Source: an uncultured Clostridia bacterium (GTDB lineage: Bacteria; Bacillota; Clostridia; Christensenellales; Borkfalkiaceae). From it: DNA of 64,000 nt. The notes under the pieces are model-generated. The model did not search any database. It worked only from the letters and a program-made list of their open reading frames with translations, and was not told the DNA's origin. Shown here in pieces: positions 7,959 to 16,288 of this stretch. Position numbers and translations under genes: made by a program. Numbering within the stretch: the first letter of the stretch is position 1; each line of letters begins with the position of its first letter. The stretch is taken from contig CALVZL010000023.1 of assembly GCA_944372525.1 (NCBI GenBank), forward strand, positions 1 to 64,000, written 5' to 3'.

Positions 7959-8165
7959 TTATGACGACAACGGCGCGGCCCGACGTTCCGCCGCCTCTTT
8001 TCCGTTCGCTTTTTCCCAAACGCCGCCCGTGCCGAGCGCGCGAAGTGCGCGGAGCTGTTCTTCAAATGTGGGAGCAGAAGCAAGTCTGCGGGCGAGCAGA
8101 CGATTCTCCCTTTCGAGAATGCGCCGTCTTGCACATTCCAATACGATGTCCATATCTTTCTTCAT
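7959..8165 (-). CDS. Small hypothetical protein
   Basis: A 68-residue, Arg/Glu/Ala-rich protein (MKKDMDIVLECARRR...), likely mostly helical and perhaps a coiled coil. It has its own signals: TATAAT on the minus strand at 8185-8190 and a purine-rich ribosome site (GGAGCGGAAGGTG) before the ATG, and it ends before the tyrS promoter. I do not recognise the family. The divergent neighbour is a WYL regulator whose promoter overlaps this intergenic space, so the two may share control. Calling it a gene rests on the ribosome site and promoter only. Confidence 0.5.
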   Translation of the reverse strand: MKKDMDIVLECARRRILERENRLLARRLASAPTFEEQLRALRALGTGGVWEKANGKEAAERRAAPLSS

Positions 8166-8200
8166 GTTTCACCTTCCGCTCCTCATTATAGCCACATTAC

Positions 8201-8229
8201 TTGACAATATCTGTCATATATGCTAAAAT
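8201..8229 (+). promoter_or_regulatory. Promoter with dyad operator for the WYL regulator
   Basis: TTGACA (8201-8206), 17 bases, TAAAAT (8224-8229). The -35 and spacer contain the inverted repeat TGACA-N5-TGTCA, a possible operator. Downstream, arms TCGTACGG and CCGTACGA (8254-8272) form an 8 bp hairpin with a 3 base loop immediately before the AAAGGAG ribosome site. Confidence 0.75.
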
Positions 8230-8285
8230 ATTTCCCGAAAAAGAAAAAAAATGTCGTACGGGAGCCGTACGAAAGGAGCGGCACG

Positions 8286-9206
8286 ATGAAATTTCAGATC
8301 ATGACGGGCATACTCTTTACTTTGCTTGCAAAGCGCAAGGTGAGCGCGGGCGAACTTGCGGCAAAGTACGACTGCTCGCCGCGCACGATCTATCGCTATA
8401 TCGACGAAATGACGGTTTCCGGGATCCCCATCGACGTTCTGCGCGGTTCGAAGGGCGGGATCTGCATTTCGGACGCCTACAAACTGCCCAAAGGCATGAT
8501 GACGCGGGAAGAATACACCAAAGCAATGGAGGCGATGCTCGCCATGAACGAACAACTCTCCGATCCCGTGCTCTCCTCGGCGATCGAAAAGCTGTCCGCG
8601 CAGATCAAATCCGAACGGCTCGATCTCACGCTGTCGGGCAACATCCTGGTCGACAGCGGTTCGTGGGGAGACGAACACCGCTTCTCGGAAAAGCTCTCCC
8701 TCGTTGAACGCGCCGCGGAAGAGCACGAGGCGCTGGACATCGACTATCTCTCCCGCGAAGGCGAGCACACCCAGCGAAGAATCCTGCCTCATCTGCTTGT
8801 ATACAAACAAAACATCTGGTATGTGTATGCGTTCTGCCGAAAAAGAGAAGCCTTTCGCCTGTTTAAGTTGGGCCGCATGCGTTCTCTCGTAAAGACGGGA
8901 GAGATCTTCGAACCCATCCCCTTTGCACGGGAAGACCTTCCTCTCACCTTTTGGCACGACGGAGACCGCGCCGTAGACGCGATCTTTGAGATCTCGCCCG
9001 AAGCTCTGCCCTATGCGGAAGAATGGCTGGGCGTCGAAAACATTGTCTGCCGAGACGGAAGACGGATCGCCGAAGTGTCTTTGCCCGACGATGAAGCGCT
9101 CGTGGGGAAAATCCTCTCGGCAGGCGCGGGTTTTCGCGTCCTCTCTCCCGATTCCCTGCGGGAACGCATTCGAAATGCGGCGGAAAAAATTGCCGCGTCC
9201 TATTGA
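8286..9206 (+). CDS. WYL-domain HTH transcriptional regulator
   Basis: A 306-residue regulator with an N-terminal helix-turn-helix of the HTH_11/DeoR kind (residues about 5-55, VSAGELAAKYDCSPRTIYRYIDEM) and a WYL domain (about 140-220; here the strand reads NIWYVYAFCRKREAFRLFKLGRM), followed by a WCX-like C-terminal extension. WYL proteins sense small ligands or nucleic acids and often regulate stress or DNA-repair genes. The ATG at 8286 was chosen for its GAAAGGAG site; the longer ORF from 8220 overlaps the promoter. The dyad in its own promoter suggests autoregulation, which is inference. Confidence 0.85.
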   Translation: MKFQIMTGILFTLLAKRKVSAGELAAKYDCSPRTIYRYIDEMTVSGIPIDVLRGSKGGICISDAYKLPKGMMTREEYTKAMEAMLAMNEQLSDPVLSSAIEKLSAQIKSERLDLTLSGNILVDSGSWGDEHRFSEKLSLVERAAEEHEALDIDYLSREGEHTQRRILPHLLVYKQNIWYVYAFCRKREAFRLFKLGRMRSLVKTGEIFEPIPFAREDLPLTFWHDGDRAVDAIFEISPEALPYAEEWLGVENIVCRDGRRIAEVSLPDDEALVGKILSAGAGFRVLSPDSLRERIRNAAEKIAASY

Positions 9207-9273
9207 TCAATAAAAAAGCAAATCCGGAATATACTGAAAGAAAAACCCGCCTGCGGGCGGAAAAGGAACGGAT

Positions 9274-10299
9274 TTGAAACATATTCTCTTTTGCGGGGGC
9301 GGGAGCGCGGGACACGTTCTGCCCAATCTGGCGATCATGCGTGAGATCAGATATTCCTGCCGACTCTCCTATGTGGGCACAGGGGGAATCGAACGGGATC
9401 TCGTGATCTCCGCCGGCTATCCCTTTTATGAAATCGACTGTCCCAAACTTGTGCGCGCATTCACTTTGAAGAATTTACTGCTTCCCCTCCGATTGCCCGG
9501 GGCTGTCCGCAGGGCAGAACATCTTCTCGCACAACTTGCGCCCGATCTCGTCTTTTCCAAAGGAGGATTCGCAAGCTATCCCGCAGTGCGGGCGGCGCAG
9601 AAACTGGGGATCCCGGTGTTCACTCATGAAAGCGATCTCTCCCCGGGGCTCTGCACCCGTCTGATCGCAAAACGCTGCCGTCTGGTTCTGACGGCGTTCC
9701 CCGAGACGGCGGCGCGCTTCCCCAACGGAAGGCAGGTCGGCTCTCCCATGCGCAAGGAGCTGTTCGAAGGAGATCGCACGCGCGCCCTGCACAAATATTC
9801 CTTCTCCGAAGAAAAACCGATCCTGCTCGTGCTCGGCGGCGGGAGCGGCAGCCGCACACTCAACCAGGCGGTGCGCGGTTCGCTGAAAAAATTACTGCGG
9901 CGCTGGCAGGTGCTCCACCTGTGCGGCAAGGGAAACCTGTTTGCACAGCCGCCCGCGGGCTGCGTGCAGAAGGAGTTCGAAACGGATATGGGCAGTGCAT
10001 ACGCCGCCGCGGACGCCGTGCTCTGTCGGGCGGGAAGCAATACGCTGTTCGAAGCGCTCGCGCTCAAAAAGCCCGTGCTCGCCGTCCCCCTCGAGAAGAG
10101 CTCACGCGGAGACCAGCTGCAGAACGCCGAATACTTCCGCTCCAAAGGGCTCTGCCGCGTCTTGCGGGAACAGGAGCTCGATCGGCTTCCCGCCGCACTT
10201 TCCGAATTGCGGGAAGACGGCACGCTCCGCGCCGCGCTCGCCCGATCGGACCTCAAAAACGGCACGCCCGCCATTTTAGAACTTCTGCGCGAAGGCTGA
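9274..10299 (+). CDS. murG: MurG-like UDP-GlcNAc:lipid I N-acetylglucosaminyltransferase
   Basis: A 341-residue GT-B glycosyltransferase of family GT28. The N-terminal GGGSAGHVLPNLAI (residues 6-19) is the lipid-binding glycine loop of MurG, and CRAGSNTLFEALALKKPVLAVPLEKSS-like residues (about 251 on) form the UDP-GlcNAc site. MurG converts lipid I to lipid II on the inner face of the membrane. The start is TTG with an AAAAGGAACGGA site; no closer ATG fits the motif. It is not in a dcw cluster, so this may be a second copy. Its 3' end overlaps the convergent yunB by 24 bases. Confidence 0.88.
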   Translation: MKHILFCGGGSAGHVLPNLAIMREIRYSCRLSYVGTGGIERDLVISAGYPFYEIDCPKLVRAFTLKNLLLPLRLPGAVRRAEHLLAQLAPDLVFSKGGFASYPAVRAAQKLGIPVFTHESDLSPGLCTRLIAKRCRLVLTAFPETAARFPNGRQVGSPMRKELFEGDRTRALHKYSFSEEKPILLVLGGGSGSRTLNQAVRGSLKKLLRRWQVLHLCGKGNLFAQPPAGCVQKEFETDMGSAYAAADAVLCRAGSNTLFEALALKKPVLAVPLEKSSRGDQLQNAEYFRSKGLCRVLREQELDRLPAALSELREDGTLRAALARSDLKNGTPAILELLREG

Positions 10300-10929
10300 G
10301 CCGCTCCCCTGCAGATAGATCTCGGGGACCTTCCCCACGATCACGCTCTCGCAGACGAGGACCTGAGAGGCGCACGACAACGTCCTCGTCCCCGAAGGCA
10401 GCACGACAGACAGTTCCGAAGTGATCTCGAAATAGATCGCATGTCGGGTCTGATTGATCCCCGCCCCCTCGAACACGGAAAAAAAACGGCTCTCCACCCC
10501 CGCCACGGAGATCGTGCGGAAGCGCACGGAGGGCCCGAATCCCGCGAGCGACTCCAGCCCGGTAAAGACTCCGAGCGGGACTTCGATCCCCTCTTCGCCG
10601 CGTTCGGCAAGTTCTTTCCGCGTCAGATAGACACAATCCTGCGCCAGACGATTGATGCGGGCGGAATCCGCGGTGATCGCCGCGATCTCCCCCGCCCCGT
10701 CCCGTTCGATCGCGACCAGATCGCCATAGGAAGCCTCTCCGTAGACCGTGCGCACCGCATCGTTGGCGGCAACAGACGCCATGGCGCGCAGTTTGCTCTC
10801 CGAAACGGAGACGAGCAGAGCGGTCACCCTCGAATGAAGAAGAATGACCAGGAAAAGAAATCCCGCCAAAAACAGCGCGGTCAGCACGCGGCGGACGCGT
10901 TTTTGGCGCACGGTTCGGTAACGTCGCAT
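10276..10929 (-). CDS. yunB: Sporulation protein YunB
   Basis: A 217-residue protein with one N-terminal membrane segment (about 17-36) and the YunB core (SESKLRAMASVAANDAV, VPLGVFTGLESLAGFGP, RHAIYFEITSELSVVLP). In Bacillus subtilis YunB is needed for efficient spore formation, expressed in the mother cell. The family assignment comes from recognised sequence blocks. Downstream it runs tail-to-tail into murG with a 24 base overlap and no separate terminator. Its presence supports a spore-forming ancestry. Confidence 0.85.
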   Translation of the reverse strand: MRRYRTVRQKRVRRVLTALFLAGFLFLVILLHSRVTALLVSVSESKLRAMASVAANDAVRTVYGEASYGDLVAIERDGAGEIAAITADSARINRLAQDCVYLTRKELAERGEEGIEVPLGVFTGLESLAGFGPSVRFRTISVAGVESRFFSVFEGAGINQTRHAIYFEITSELSVVLPSGTRTLSCASQVLVCESVIVGKVPEIYLQGSGSAFAQKF

Positions 10930-10971
10930 GGTTTAATCTATGCGCGCCGCATTCCGAATTATTTCTCGCAC

Positions 10972-11004
10972 GAAAAAACCGCATGCGGATTCGCATGCGG
11001 TTTC
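10972..11004 (-). terminator. Terminator after the pilin-like gene
   Basis: Arms AACCGCATGCG and CGCATGCGGTT with loop AATC, followed by Ts on the minus strand, 25 bases after the stop of the 11028 gene and before the yunB start. Confidence 0.88.
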
Positions 11005-11027
11005 TGTTCACTTATTCAAAAATTCGC

Positions 11028-11651
11028 TTAGGGAGTAGCTTCTTCAACGGTAACATTCCAGGTAACCGCCGCGTCTCCCGCATCGCCTACCGTCGCCGTG
11101 ACATTTACAGAGCCTGCTGACGTTCCCGCCGTCACCGTGATCTCTGTGACGCCTGCCGCAGACACTGTCGCGAGCGAAACCGTAACCAGGCTACTGCTGT
11201 CAGCAACCGCCAAAGCCACCGTGACCCCTTCGGGCACGGCCAGATACAAAGTTCCCTGCTCTCCTGCCGTAAGCGTGATCGTCAAGTTTGCGGGAGCATA
11301 GACTTTGACGTCGCCGAGCTCAAAGCCCTCCAACGCGGCATAGGTCTCGGTCTTGTCGTAAACGGCGGCAACCGCATTAACTTGCTGGAGCTGCCCGTTC
11401 TTGAACTGATAGGTATAGTCTCCCGAAACAAAACAATACCCCTCGATGTCTCCGCCTTCCTCCAGCTCATAAGAAAGCACCTGCGTGGAAACGTTTTTGC
11501 ATGCCTGCATCGCCGCACTCTCGCGCGCTTTGTTCACGACATAGGTGAACGTCGGAATCAAGACCGCAGCCAAAATCGCGATCACGGCAATCACGATGAC
11601 AAGCTCGGTGATCGTAAATGCCTTTTTCGCATTGCGTTTGAATTGCTTCAT
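11028..11651 (-). CDS. Prepilin-like secreted protein with Ig-like tail
   Basis: A 207-residue protein. Residues 1-11 are a basic leader (MKQFKRNAKKA), then a type IV pilin-type hydrophobic N-terminus starting FTITEL with the conserved Glu at +5 and about 20 apolar residues. The residue before the predicted prepilin-peptidase cut is Ala, not the usual Gly. The C-terminal half is Thr/Val/Ala-rich with beta-sandwich character (NLTITLTAGEQGTLYLAVPEGV...), like bacterial Ig or BIg2-type repeats. It stands alone: no pilus ATPase, platform or peptidase gene is in the window. The N-terminus is nearly identical to that of the 62556 gene. Strong promoter and GGAG site upstream. Confidence 0.75.
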   Translation of the reverse strand: MKQFKRNAKKAFTITELVIVIAVIAILAAVLIPTFTYVVNKARESAAMQACKNVSTQVLSYELEEGGDIEGYCFVSGDYTYQFKNGQLQQVNAVAAVYDKTETYAALEGFELGDVKVYAPANLTITLTAGEQGTLYLAVPEGVTVALAVADSSSLVTVSLATVSAAGVTEITVTAGTSAGSVNVTATVGDAGDAAVTWNVTVEEATP

Positions 11652-11719
11652 CTTTTTTCTCCTTTTCTCATATTTTATCCGCGCCGTTCGGACCCCGCGC
11701 AGACAGCCAAGTTGTTTTC

Positions 11720-11748
11720 ATTATACTTGTCACAGCCCCGTCTGTCAA
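11720..11748 (-). promoter_or_regulatory. Promoter of the pilin-like gene
   Basis: Perfect TTGACA, 17 bases, perfect TATAAT on the minus strand, with a leader of about 60 nt. The spacer also holds TGACA, giving GACAG...CTGTGAC near-symmetry; whether it is an operator is unknown. Confidence 0.85.
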
Positions 11749-11823
11749 GTAGCTTGAAAAAGAATTTTCAATATTTTTTTCCTCCCGATTCACCCCTTTC
11801 GGGGCCGCGGCATAGGATGGAGC

Positions 11824-12333
11824 ATGGAAGAAAACGGATGGATCAATTTGGATTACGACAGAGCCGCCGCCCTCGCATATGCAAAAAAATGGGCTTACGG
11901 CAGAAACCCCGCCTATTACGATTTCAGCCGGATCGGCGGGGACTGCACGAACTTCGCTTCGCAATGTCTCTTTGCGGGAGCGGGCGTCATGAATTACACT
12001 CCTGTTTTCGGATGGTTCTATCGTTCCGCCGAAGACAGAACAGCCTCCTGGACGGGCGTGGAATATTTGTACAATTTCCTCACGACCAATACGGAAGAAG
12101 GGCCGTATGCCGAGGTCGTTCCCCTCGAAAAACTCGAGATCGGCGACCTCGTACAGCTCGGAAGAGCGACGGGTGACTTTTATCATACCCCCGTCGTCGT
12201 AGGGTTCAAAAACGGAGAGATCCTCGTGGCGGCGCATTCCTACGACGCCTATAATCGCCTGCTCTCCAGCTACAATGCCGCTCAGACGCGCGGATTGCAC
12301 ATTCTCGGCGTACGGAAACGAAAGGGAAGCTGA
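11824..12333 (+). CDS. Amidase-domain (PF12671-like) protein
   Basis: A 169-residue protein matching the putative amidase domain often found in Clostridia: YDRAAALAYAKKWA at the start, GGDCTNFASQCL (residues 39-50) with the likely catalytic Cys, and the His region GDFYHTPVVVGF plus AAHSYDAYNR. This NlpC/P60-CHAP-like fold usually cleaves amides in cell-wall peptides. No signal peptide is visible, which is odd for a wall enzyme and suggests a cytoplasmic or mother-cell role. It is divergent from the pilin-like gene; no clear promoter of its own was found, and the ribosome site (GGATGGAG) is close to the ATG. Confidence 0.8.
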   Translation: MEENGWINLDYDRAAALAYAKKWAYGRNPAYYDFSRIGGDCTNFASQCLFAGAGVMNYTPVFGWFYRSAEDRTASWTGVEYLYNFLTTNTEEGPYAEVVPLEKLEIGDLVQLGRATGDFYHTPVVVGFKNGEILVAAHSYDAYNRLLSSYNAAQTRGLHILGVRKRKGS

Positions 12334-12342
12334 CGAAGTATG

Positions 12343-12376
12343 CAGGCGCCCGCCGCAGATCTGCGGCGGGCGCCTG
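12343..12376. terminator. Perfect palindrome between converging genes
   Basis: A 34 base perfect palindrome centred on AGATCT with arms beginning CAGGCGCCCGCCGCAG lies 10 bases after the amidase stop and 16 before the rarA stop. It is likely a shared terminator, although a clear T-run is missing on both sides. Confidence 0.65.
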
Positions 12377-12391
12377 TCGTCCTCCTCTGCC

Positions 12392-13705
12392 TCATTCTTT
12401 GCTCTGTCCCTTGCGTACACGCGTACGCTTCACCTGTTTCTCGAATCCAAAGTCGGAGGGCTCGTAGTACACCCTGTCTTTGAGTGCATCGGGCAAATAT
12501 TGCTGTTTCACCCAGCCCCCGAAATCATGCGGAAACAAATAATTTGCGCTTTCTTGTTTCCGCTCTTTGCTCCCGTAGGAATTGTCGCGCAGATAGGCGG
12601 GAATATCGACGTCGTCGCGAACGGTGACCGCGTCCTTCTTTGCCGCCAGCATGGCGTTTTTGACCGAATAACTTTTCTCCGCTTCGCACACATATATGAT
12701 CGCCTCGGAGAGCGGGATCAGCCCCTCCGGATATCCCATGTTCTGATAGGCGACGAGCGCGCTCGTCGCAACGACGAGGGCATTCGGATCCGCCATGCCC
12801 ACGTCCTCGGCGGAATGCGCGATGAGCCGCCGCAGCACGAGCAGCGGATCGCAGCCCCCTTCGATGAGGCGCATGGCGTAATACAGCGCCGCATTGGAAT
12901 CGCTTCCGCGCAGCGACTTGCAGAAGGCGGACAAAATATCGTAGTACAAGTCCTCGTTGTAGGAGAGCGCCTTGCGCTGAATGGACTGCTCCGCATCCGC
13001 AAGGGTCACGACGATCTTTCCGTCCTCACCGGGCGGCGTCGTAAGAACGGCGAGCTCCAGGGCGTTATAAGCCGTGCGAAGATCCCCTCCCGCCATTTCG
13101 GCAATGTGATCGAGCGCGCACGCCTCCGCCTCTGCGCAATATTCCCCGAGCCCCTTGCGCTTGTCCTTCAGCGCACGCACGAGCGCGGCACGGATCTGCG
13201 CCGCGGTCAACGGTTTGAATTCAAACACGCGGCAGCGGGATACGATCGCGGGAGTCATGGCGGCATAGGGATTTTCCGTCGTCGAACCGATAAAAATGAT
13301 CGTCCCCTGTTCGATCGCGGGAAGCAGAGAGTCCGACTGCGTCTTGTTGAACCGATGGCACTCGTCCAGCATGAGATAGGTGCGCTTGCCGTACAGCTTG
13401 AGATTCTCCCGCGCCGTATCCACGGCTTTCTTGACGTCGGCAACCCCGGCGTTGACCGCATTGAGTTTGAGAAATTCCCCGTTTGTCTGTGCGGCGATGA
13501 TATTGGCGAGCGTCGTCTTTCCGCATCCCGGAGGTCCCCAGAAAATGCAGCTTCCCAGCCGATCGAGCGAAATGGCGCGGCGCAGAAGGCTTCCCTCCGC
13601 CACTAACTGCTCCTGCCCCACAAATTCGCCGAACGTCGAAGCGCGCATCCGTTCTGCCAGCGGCTTCGCCCGCTCTACGTTGTCGTTGAAATCGAATAAG
13701 TCCAT
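12392..13705 (-). CDS. rarA: Replication-associated recombination protein A (MgsA)
   Basis: A 437-residue AAA+ ATPase of the RarA/MgsA/WRNIP1 family. Walker A is GPPGCGKTT (about 57-65), Walker B LMLDECHRFN, followed by sensor residues in STTENP and the C-terminal tetramerisation region. It acts at stalled replication forks and interacts with SSB and clamp-loader functions. The ATG directly follows the TAA of the patatin gene, so the two form a transcriptional pair. Length is normal for the family. Confidence 0.94.
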   Translation of the reverse strand: MDLFDFNDNVERAKPLAERMRASTFGEFVGQEQLVAEGSLLRRAISLDRLGSCIFWGPPGCGKTTLANIIAAQTNGEFLKLNAVNAGVADVKKAVDTARENLKLYGKRTYLMLDECHRFNKTQSDSLLPAIEQGTIIFIGSTTENPYAAMTPAIVSRCRVFEFKPLTAAQIRAALVRALKDKRKGLGEYCAEAEACALDHIAEMAGGDLRTAYNALELAVLTTPPGEDGKIVVTLADAEQSIQRKALSYNEDLYYDILSAFCKSLRGSDSNAALYYAMRLIEGGCDPLLVLRRLIAHSAEDVGMADPNALVVATSALVAYQNMGYPEGLIPLSEAIIYVCEAEKSYSVKNAMLAAKKDAVTVRDDVDIPAYLRDNSYGSKERKQESANYLFPHDFGGWVKQQYLPDALKDRVYYEPSDFGFEKQVKRTRVRKGQSKE

Positions 13706-14521
13706 TTATTCCTCGACCGCCGCGTCCGATTCGAGCAGCGCGCGGATCTTTTCCACGTTTTCTTTCCCCGTTTCATACCCCTTTTCATAGGCAGTCGCAA
13801 GGTTTTTTACCTGATACTGATCCATTGTCCCGAGATCCGGCTCCAGCCACAGGTCAATGTGCCCCATGCGGGAACGCCGCTTGCTGCGCGTCGTCTGTGT
13901 GTCGATCGTGTCGATATACCGCAAAAATGTCTCAATGAGATTCTTCGGAGCGGGGCGGCTCCCGACGAGATCGCCAAGCACATCGACCGCGACCACCACA
14001 TCTGCCCCCATCCGTTTGACAACTTTAGCGGGAACCCGCTCCAAAACGCCGCCGTCGAGCAGCATCATGTCCCCCATCGTAACGGGCGTAAACACCCCGG
14101 GAACAGAGCTCGACGCAACGATGCTGTCCAACACGTTCCCCTCGGAGAGCACGACCGTGCCCTTACCGTTGAGATCGGTCGCCACGCAGCGGAAAGGCGT
14201 CTTCAGATCTTGAAACCTCGTCTCCGCGCCGATGTATTCCGCGAGCAATTTCCGCGCCTTGTTCATATTGAACACGCCGTTTTGACGCATTGCGTTTATA
14301 TTGAGAGAAGCGATCTGAGAAAGCCGCAGTTTCAGCACGCGTTCTCGCACCTCTTCCATGGAGATTCCCGCGCAATACAGCGCGCCGACGATCGACCCCA
14401 TCGAACAGCCCGCGACAAAATCGGCTTGAATCCCCGCTTCCTCCAGCGCCCGCAGAAATCCGACGTGCGCGACGCCTCGCGATCCTCCCGCTCCCAACGC
14501 AATTCCAAGTGTTTTACGCAT
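13706..14521 (-). CDS. Patatin-like phospholipase (RssA/YlbK-like)
   Basis: A 271-residue patatin-family serine hydrolase. The oxyanion motif GAGGSRGVAHVG is at residues 11-22, the nucleophile elbow GCSMG at about 38-42, and the catalytic Asp in LLDGGVLE. It is predicted to hydrolyse ester bonds of lipids; the physiological substrate is unknown. It is cotranscribed with rarA and divergent from the YlbJ-like gene. In Bacillus the patatin ylbK also neighbours ylbJ, coaD and rsmD, so gene context supports YlbK. A second patatin is at 32593. Confidence 0.88.
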   Translation of the reverse strand: MRKTLGIALGAGGSRGVAHVGFLRALEEAGIQADFVAGCSMGSIVGALYCAGISMEEVRERVLKLRLSQIASLNINAMRQNGVFNMNKARKLLAEYIGAETRFQDLKTPFRCVATDLNGKGTVVLSEGNVLDSIVASSSVPGVFTPVTMGDMMLLDGGVLERVPAKVVKRMGADVVVAVDVLGDLVGSRPAPKNLIETFLRYIDTIDTQTTRSKRRSRMGHIDLWLEPDLGTMDQYQVKNLATAYEKGYETGKENVEKIRALLESDAAVEE

Positions 14522-14551
14522 AAATTACTCCTCGTCACCGTACTTTGAACT

Positions 14552-15493
14552 ATGTGTCTGGCTAAAAAATTGGTTCCCCTTCTGCCTTGTTTCGCGCTCG
14601 CCGCCGCCGCTGTCCTCTTCCTCTCGGCTCCCGCGCACTACGCCGAAACCATCCGCAAAGGAATTTCTCTTTGGGCGGTCAACGTGCTCCCCGTCCTCTT
14701 TCCCTTCCTCGTTTTTTCTCCGCTGTTCGCCGATGCGACGCGTCGCCTTCCGCGACGCCTCTTCTTCCCCGCGCAAAAGATCTTCCGCCTTTCGCCGCGA
14801 GCCGCCGCCGTTCTTCCCGTCTCCGCCCTGTCCGGCTATCCCGTCGGCGCACGGCTCACGGCGGAACTTGCCCCTTCGCTGTCTGCCGGCGAACGACTGC
14901 GGCTCGCCTGTCTCAGCTCGACCGCCGGCCCCGTCTTCCTCGTCGGAACGGTGGGCGGCGTCCTGTTCAAAAGCACGGCGGCAGGGGTCGTCCTTCTCTT
15001 TTCGCATTTTGCCGCCGTCCGTCTGAGCGGGATCCTGCTCGCCCTGCGCGCTCCCGCGCCGATCTGCCCGCCGCTTCAGACGTCCGAACCGACTCCGTTC
15101 TCCCGCTCCTCCGACGGCATGGCACAGGCGATCCTCTCCGTCCTTTGCATCGGCGGCACGATCGCGCTTTTTTACTGCCTCGGGGAAATGCTCTCCGATC
15201 TCGGACTGTTTTCCCTGCCCGTCTTTCGGCTCTGTCCCTATGCGGAAGGGATCGTACGCGGCGCAATCGAAATGACAACGGGCTGTGCGGTGCTCGCCGC
15301 GCATCCTTCTCCGATCTCCCTTGCCCTCTGCTGTGCGCTTGTCACGGCGGGCGGAGGCTGCGTACTTCTTCAGCAAACGGCATATCTCAAAGGGATCCTG
15401 CCGCTGAAACGGTTTTTTGCGGTCAAACTTCTGCAAGCCGCGGCAGCCTTTTTCCTCTGCCTTTTGCTTGCCAACCTCTTTCTCTTTCAATAG
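14552..15493 (+). CDS. ylbJ: YlbJ-like sporulation integral membrane protein
   Basis: A 313-residue polytopic membrane protein with about seven or eight apolar segments. It has nucleoside-recognition (Gate) family features: GISLWAVNVLPVLFPFLVF near residue 35, SGYPVGARL (about 93-101) and CLSSTAGPVFLVGTVG. YlbJ is a sigma-E-dependent protein needed for heat-resistant spores. The start is uncertain: the ATG at 14552 has a poor ribosome site and only 30 bases separate it from the divergent patatin start. Its end overlaps the convergent pheA by 7 bases. Confidence 0.78.
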   Translation: MCLAKKLVPLLPCFALAAAAVLFLSAPAHYAETIRKGISLWAVNVLPVLFPFLVFSPLFADATRRLPRRLFFPAQKIFRLSPRAAAVLPVSALSGYPVGARLTAELAPSLSAGERLRLACLSSTAGPVFLVGTVGGVLFKSTAAGVVLLFSHFAAVRLSGILLALRAPAPICPPLQTSEPTPFSRSSDGMAQAILSVLCIGGTIALFYCLGEMLSDLGLFSLPVFRLCPYAEGIVRGAIEMTTGCAVLAAHPSPISLALCCALVTAGGGCVLLQQTAYLKGILPLKRFFAVKLLQAAAAFFLCLLLANLFLFQ

Positions 15494-16287
15494 GCGCCGA
15501 GCACGCGGAACCGAACACAGTGTTCCCGCGCTTCCGTCAGCGCGCTTTTCACCCGTTCCTCGCCGAAATCCCCTTCGAACTCGATAAAGAAATTATATTC
15601 TCCGACGCAATCCCGCACGGGACGGCTCTCGATCTTGGTGAGATTCAAATCGTAACGAGCAAAGATCTTCAAAAAAGAGAGCAACGATCCCGCACGGTGC
15701 CTCAACCGCGCGCAAAGAAAGATCTTCTCCGTCGGCGGGTGCGGCGTTCCGTCTGCAACCGCAAGCAAAAAATGCGTGACGTTGTTTTTTTCGTCTGCAA
15801 TGTTTTCTTCGGACAAGACCACCCCTTCCGCATGCAGGTGCGCGCCCACAATGCCCGCCGAATGCTCATCCAGACGAGAGAGGCTCTCCGCCGTAGACTC
15901 GGTGTAGACGATCTGCGCATCGGGAAAGCATCTGCGCAAGTATTCGGAGCACTGCCCGATCGCCTGTTCATGCGAAAAAATACGCGTGATGCGGGAAATC
16001 GGCACTCCTTCCCTGCGGGCAAGCCGATGATCGATCGGCAGAATCAGCTCCCGCTCCGCAAACAGGCGGGGATTGCGTTCAAACAAGTCGAGATTGGCGA
16101 GCACGCCCCCGTGAATGCTGTTCTCGATGGGAAAGACGGCGGCGTCCGCATCGCCGCGCAACAATACTTCGCAGCATACGGAAAAAGTCCGGCAGAGAAC
16201 GATCTCGCTTTCCGGACAGAATTTTTCCGCCGCCAATGCCGACCAGCTTCCCGACGGTCCGAGACAGCAGACGCGATGCGCCGCCAT
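15487..16287 (-). CDS. pheA: Prephenate dehydratase
   Basis: A 266-residue monofunctional prephenate dehydratase. The catalytic domain runs to about residue 180, with the threonine motif reading NVTHFLL where most families have TRF, and the ACT regulatory domain follows with the ESRP motif (about 220) that binds phenylalanine. It converts prephenate to phenylpyruvate. It begins one base after the aroF stop, so the two aromatic genes are coupled, while the main aro operon lies at 27-33 kb. Arg to His in the TRF motif is a point to note, since that residue helps catalysis. Confidence 0.9.
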   Translation of the reverse strand: MAAHRVCCLGPSGSWSALAAEKFCPESEIVLCRTFSVCCEVLLRGDADAAVFPIENSIHGGVLANLDLFERNPRLFAERELILPIDHRLARREGVPISRITRIFSHEQAIGQCSEYLRRCFPDAQIVYTESTAESLSRLDEHSAGIVGAHLHAEGVVLSEENIADEKNNVTHFLLAVADGTPHPPTEKIFLCARLRHRAGSLLSFLKIFARYDLNLTKIESRPVRDCVGEYNFFIEFEGDFGEERVKSALTEAREHCVRFRVLGAY

Positions 16288-16288
16288 C

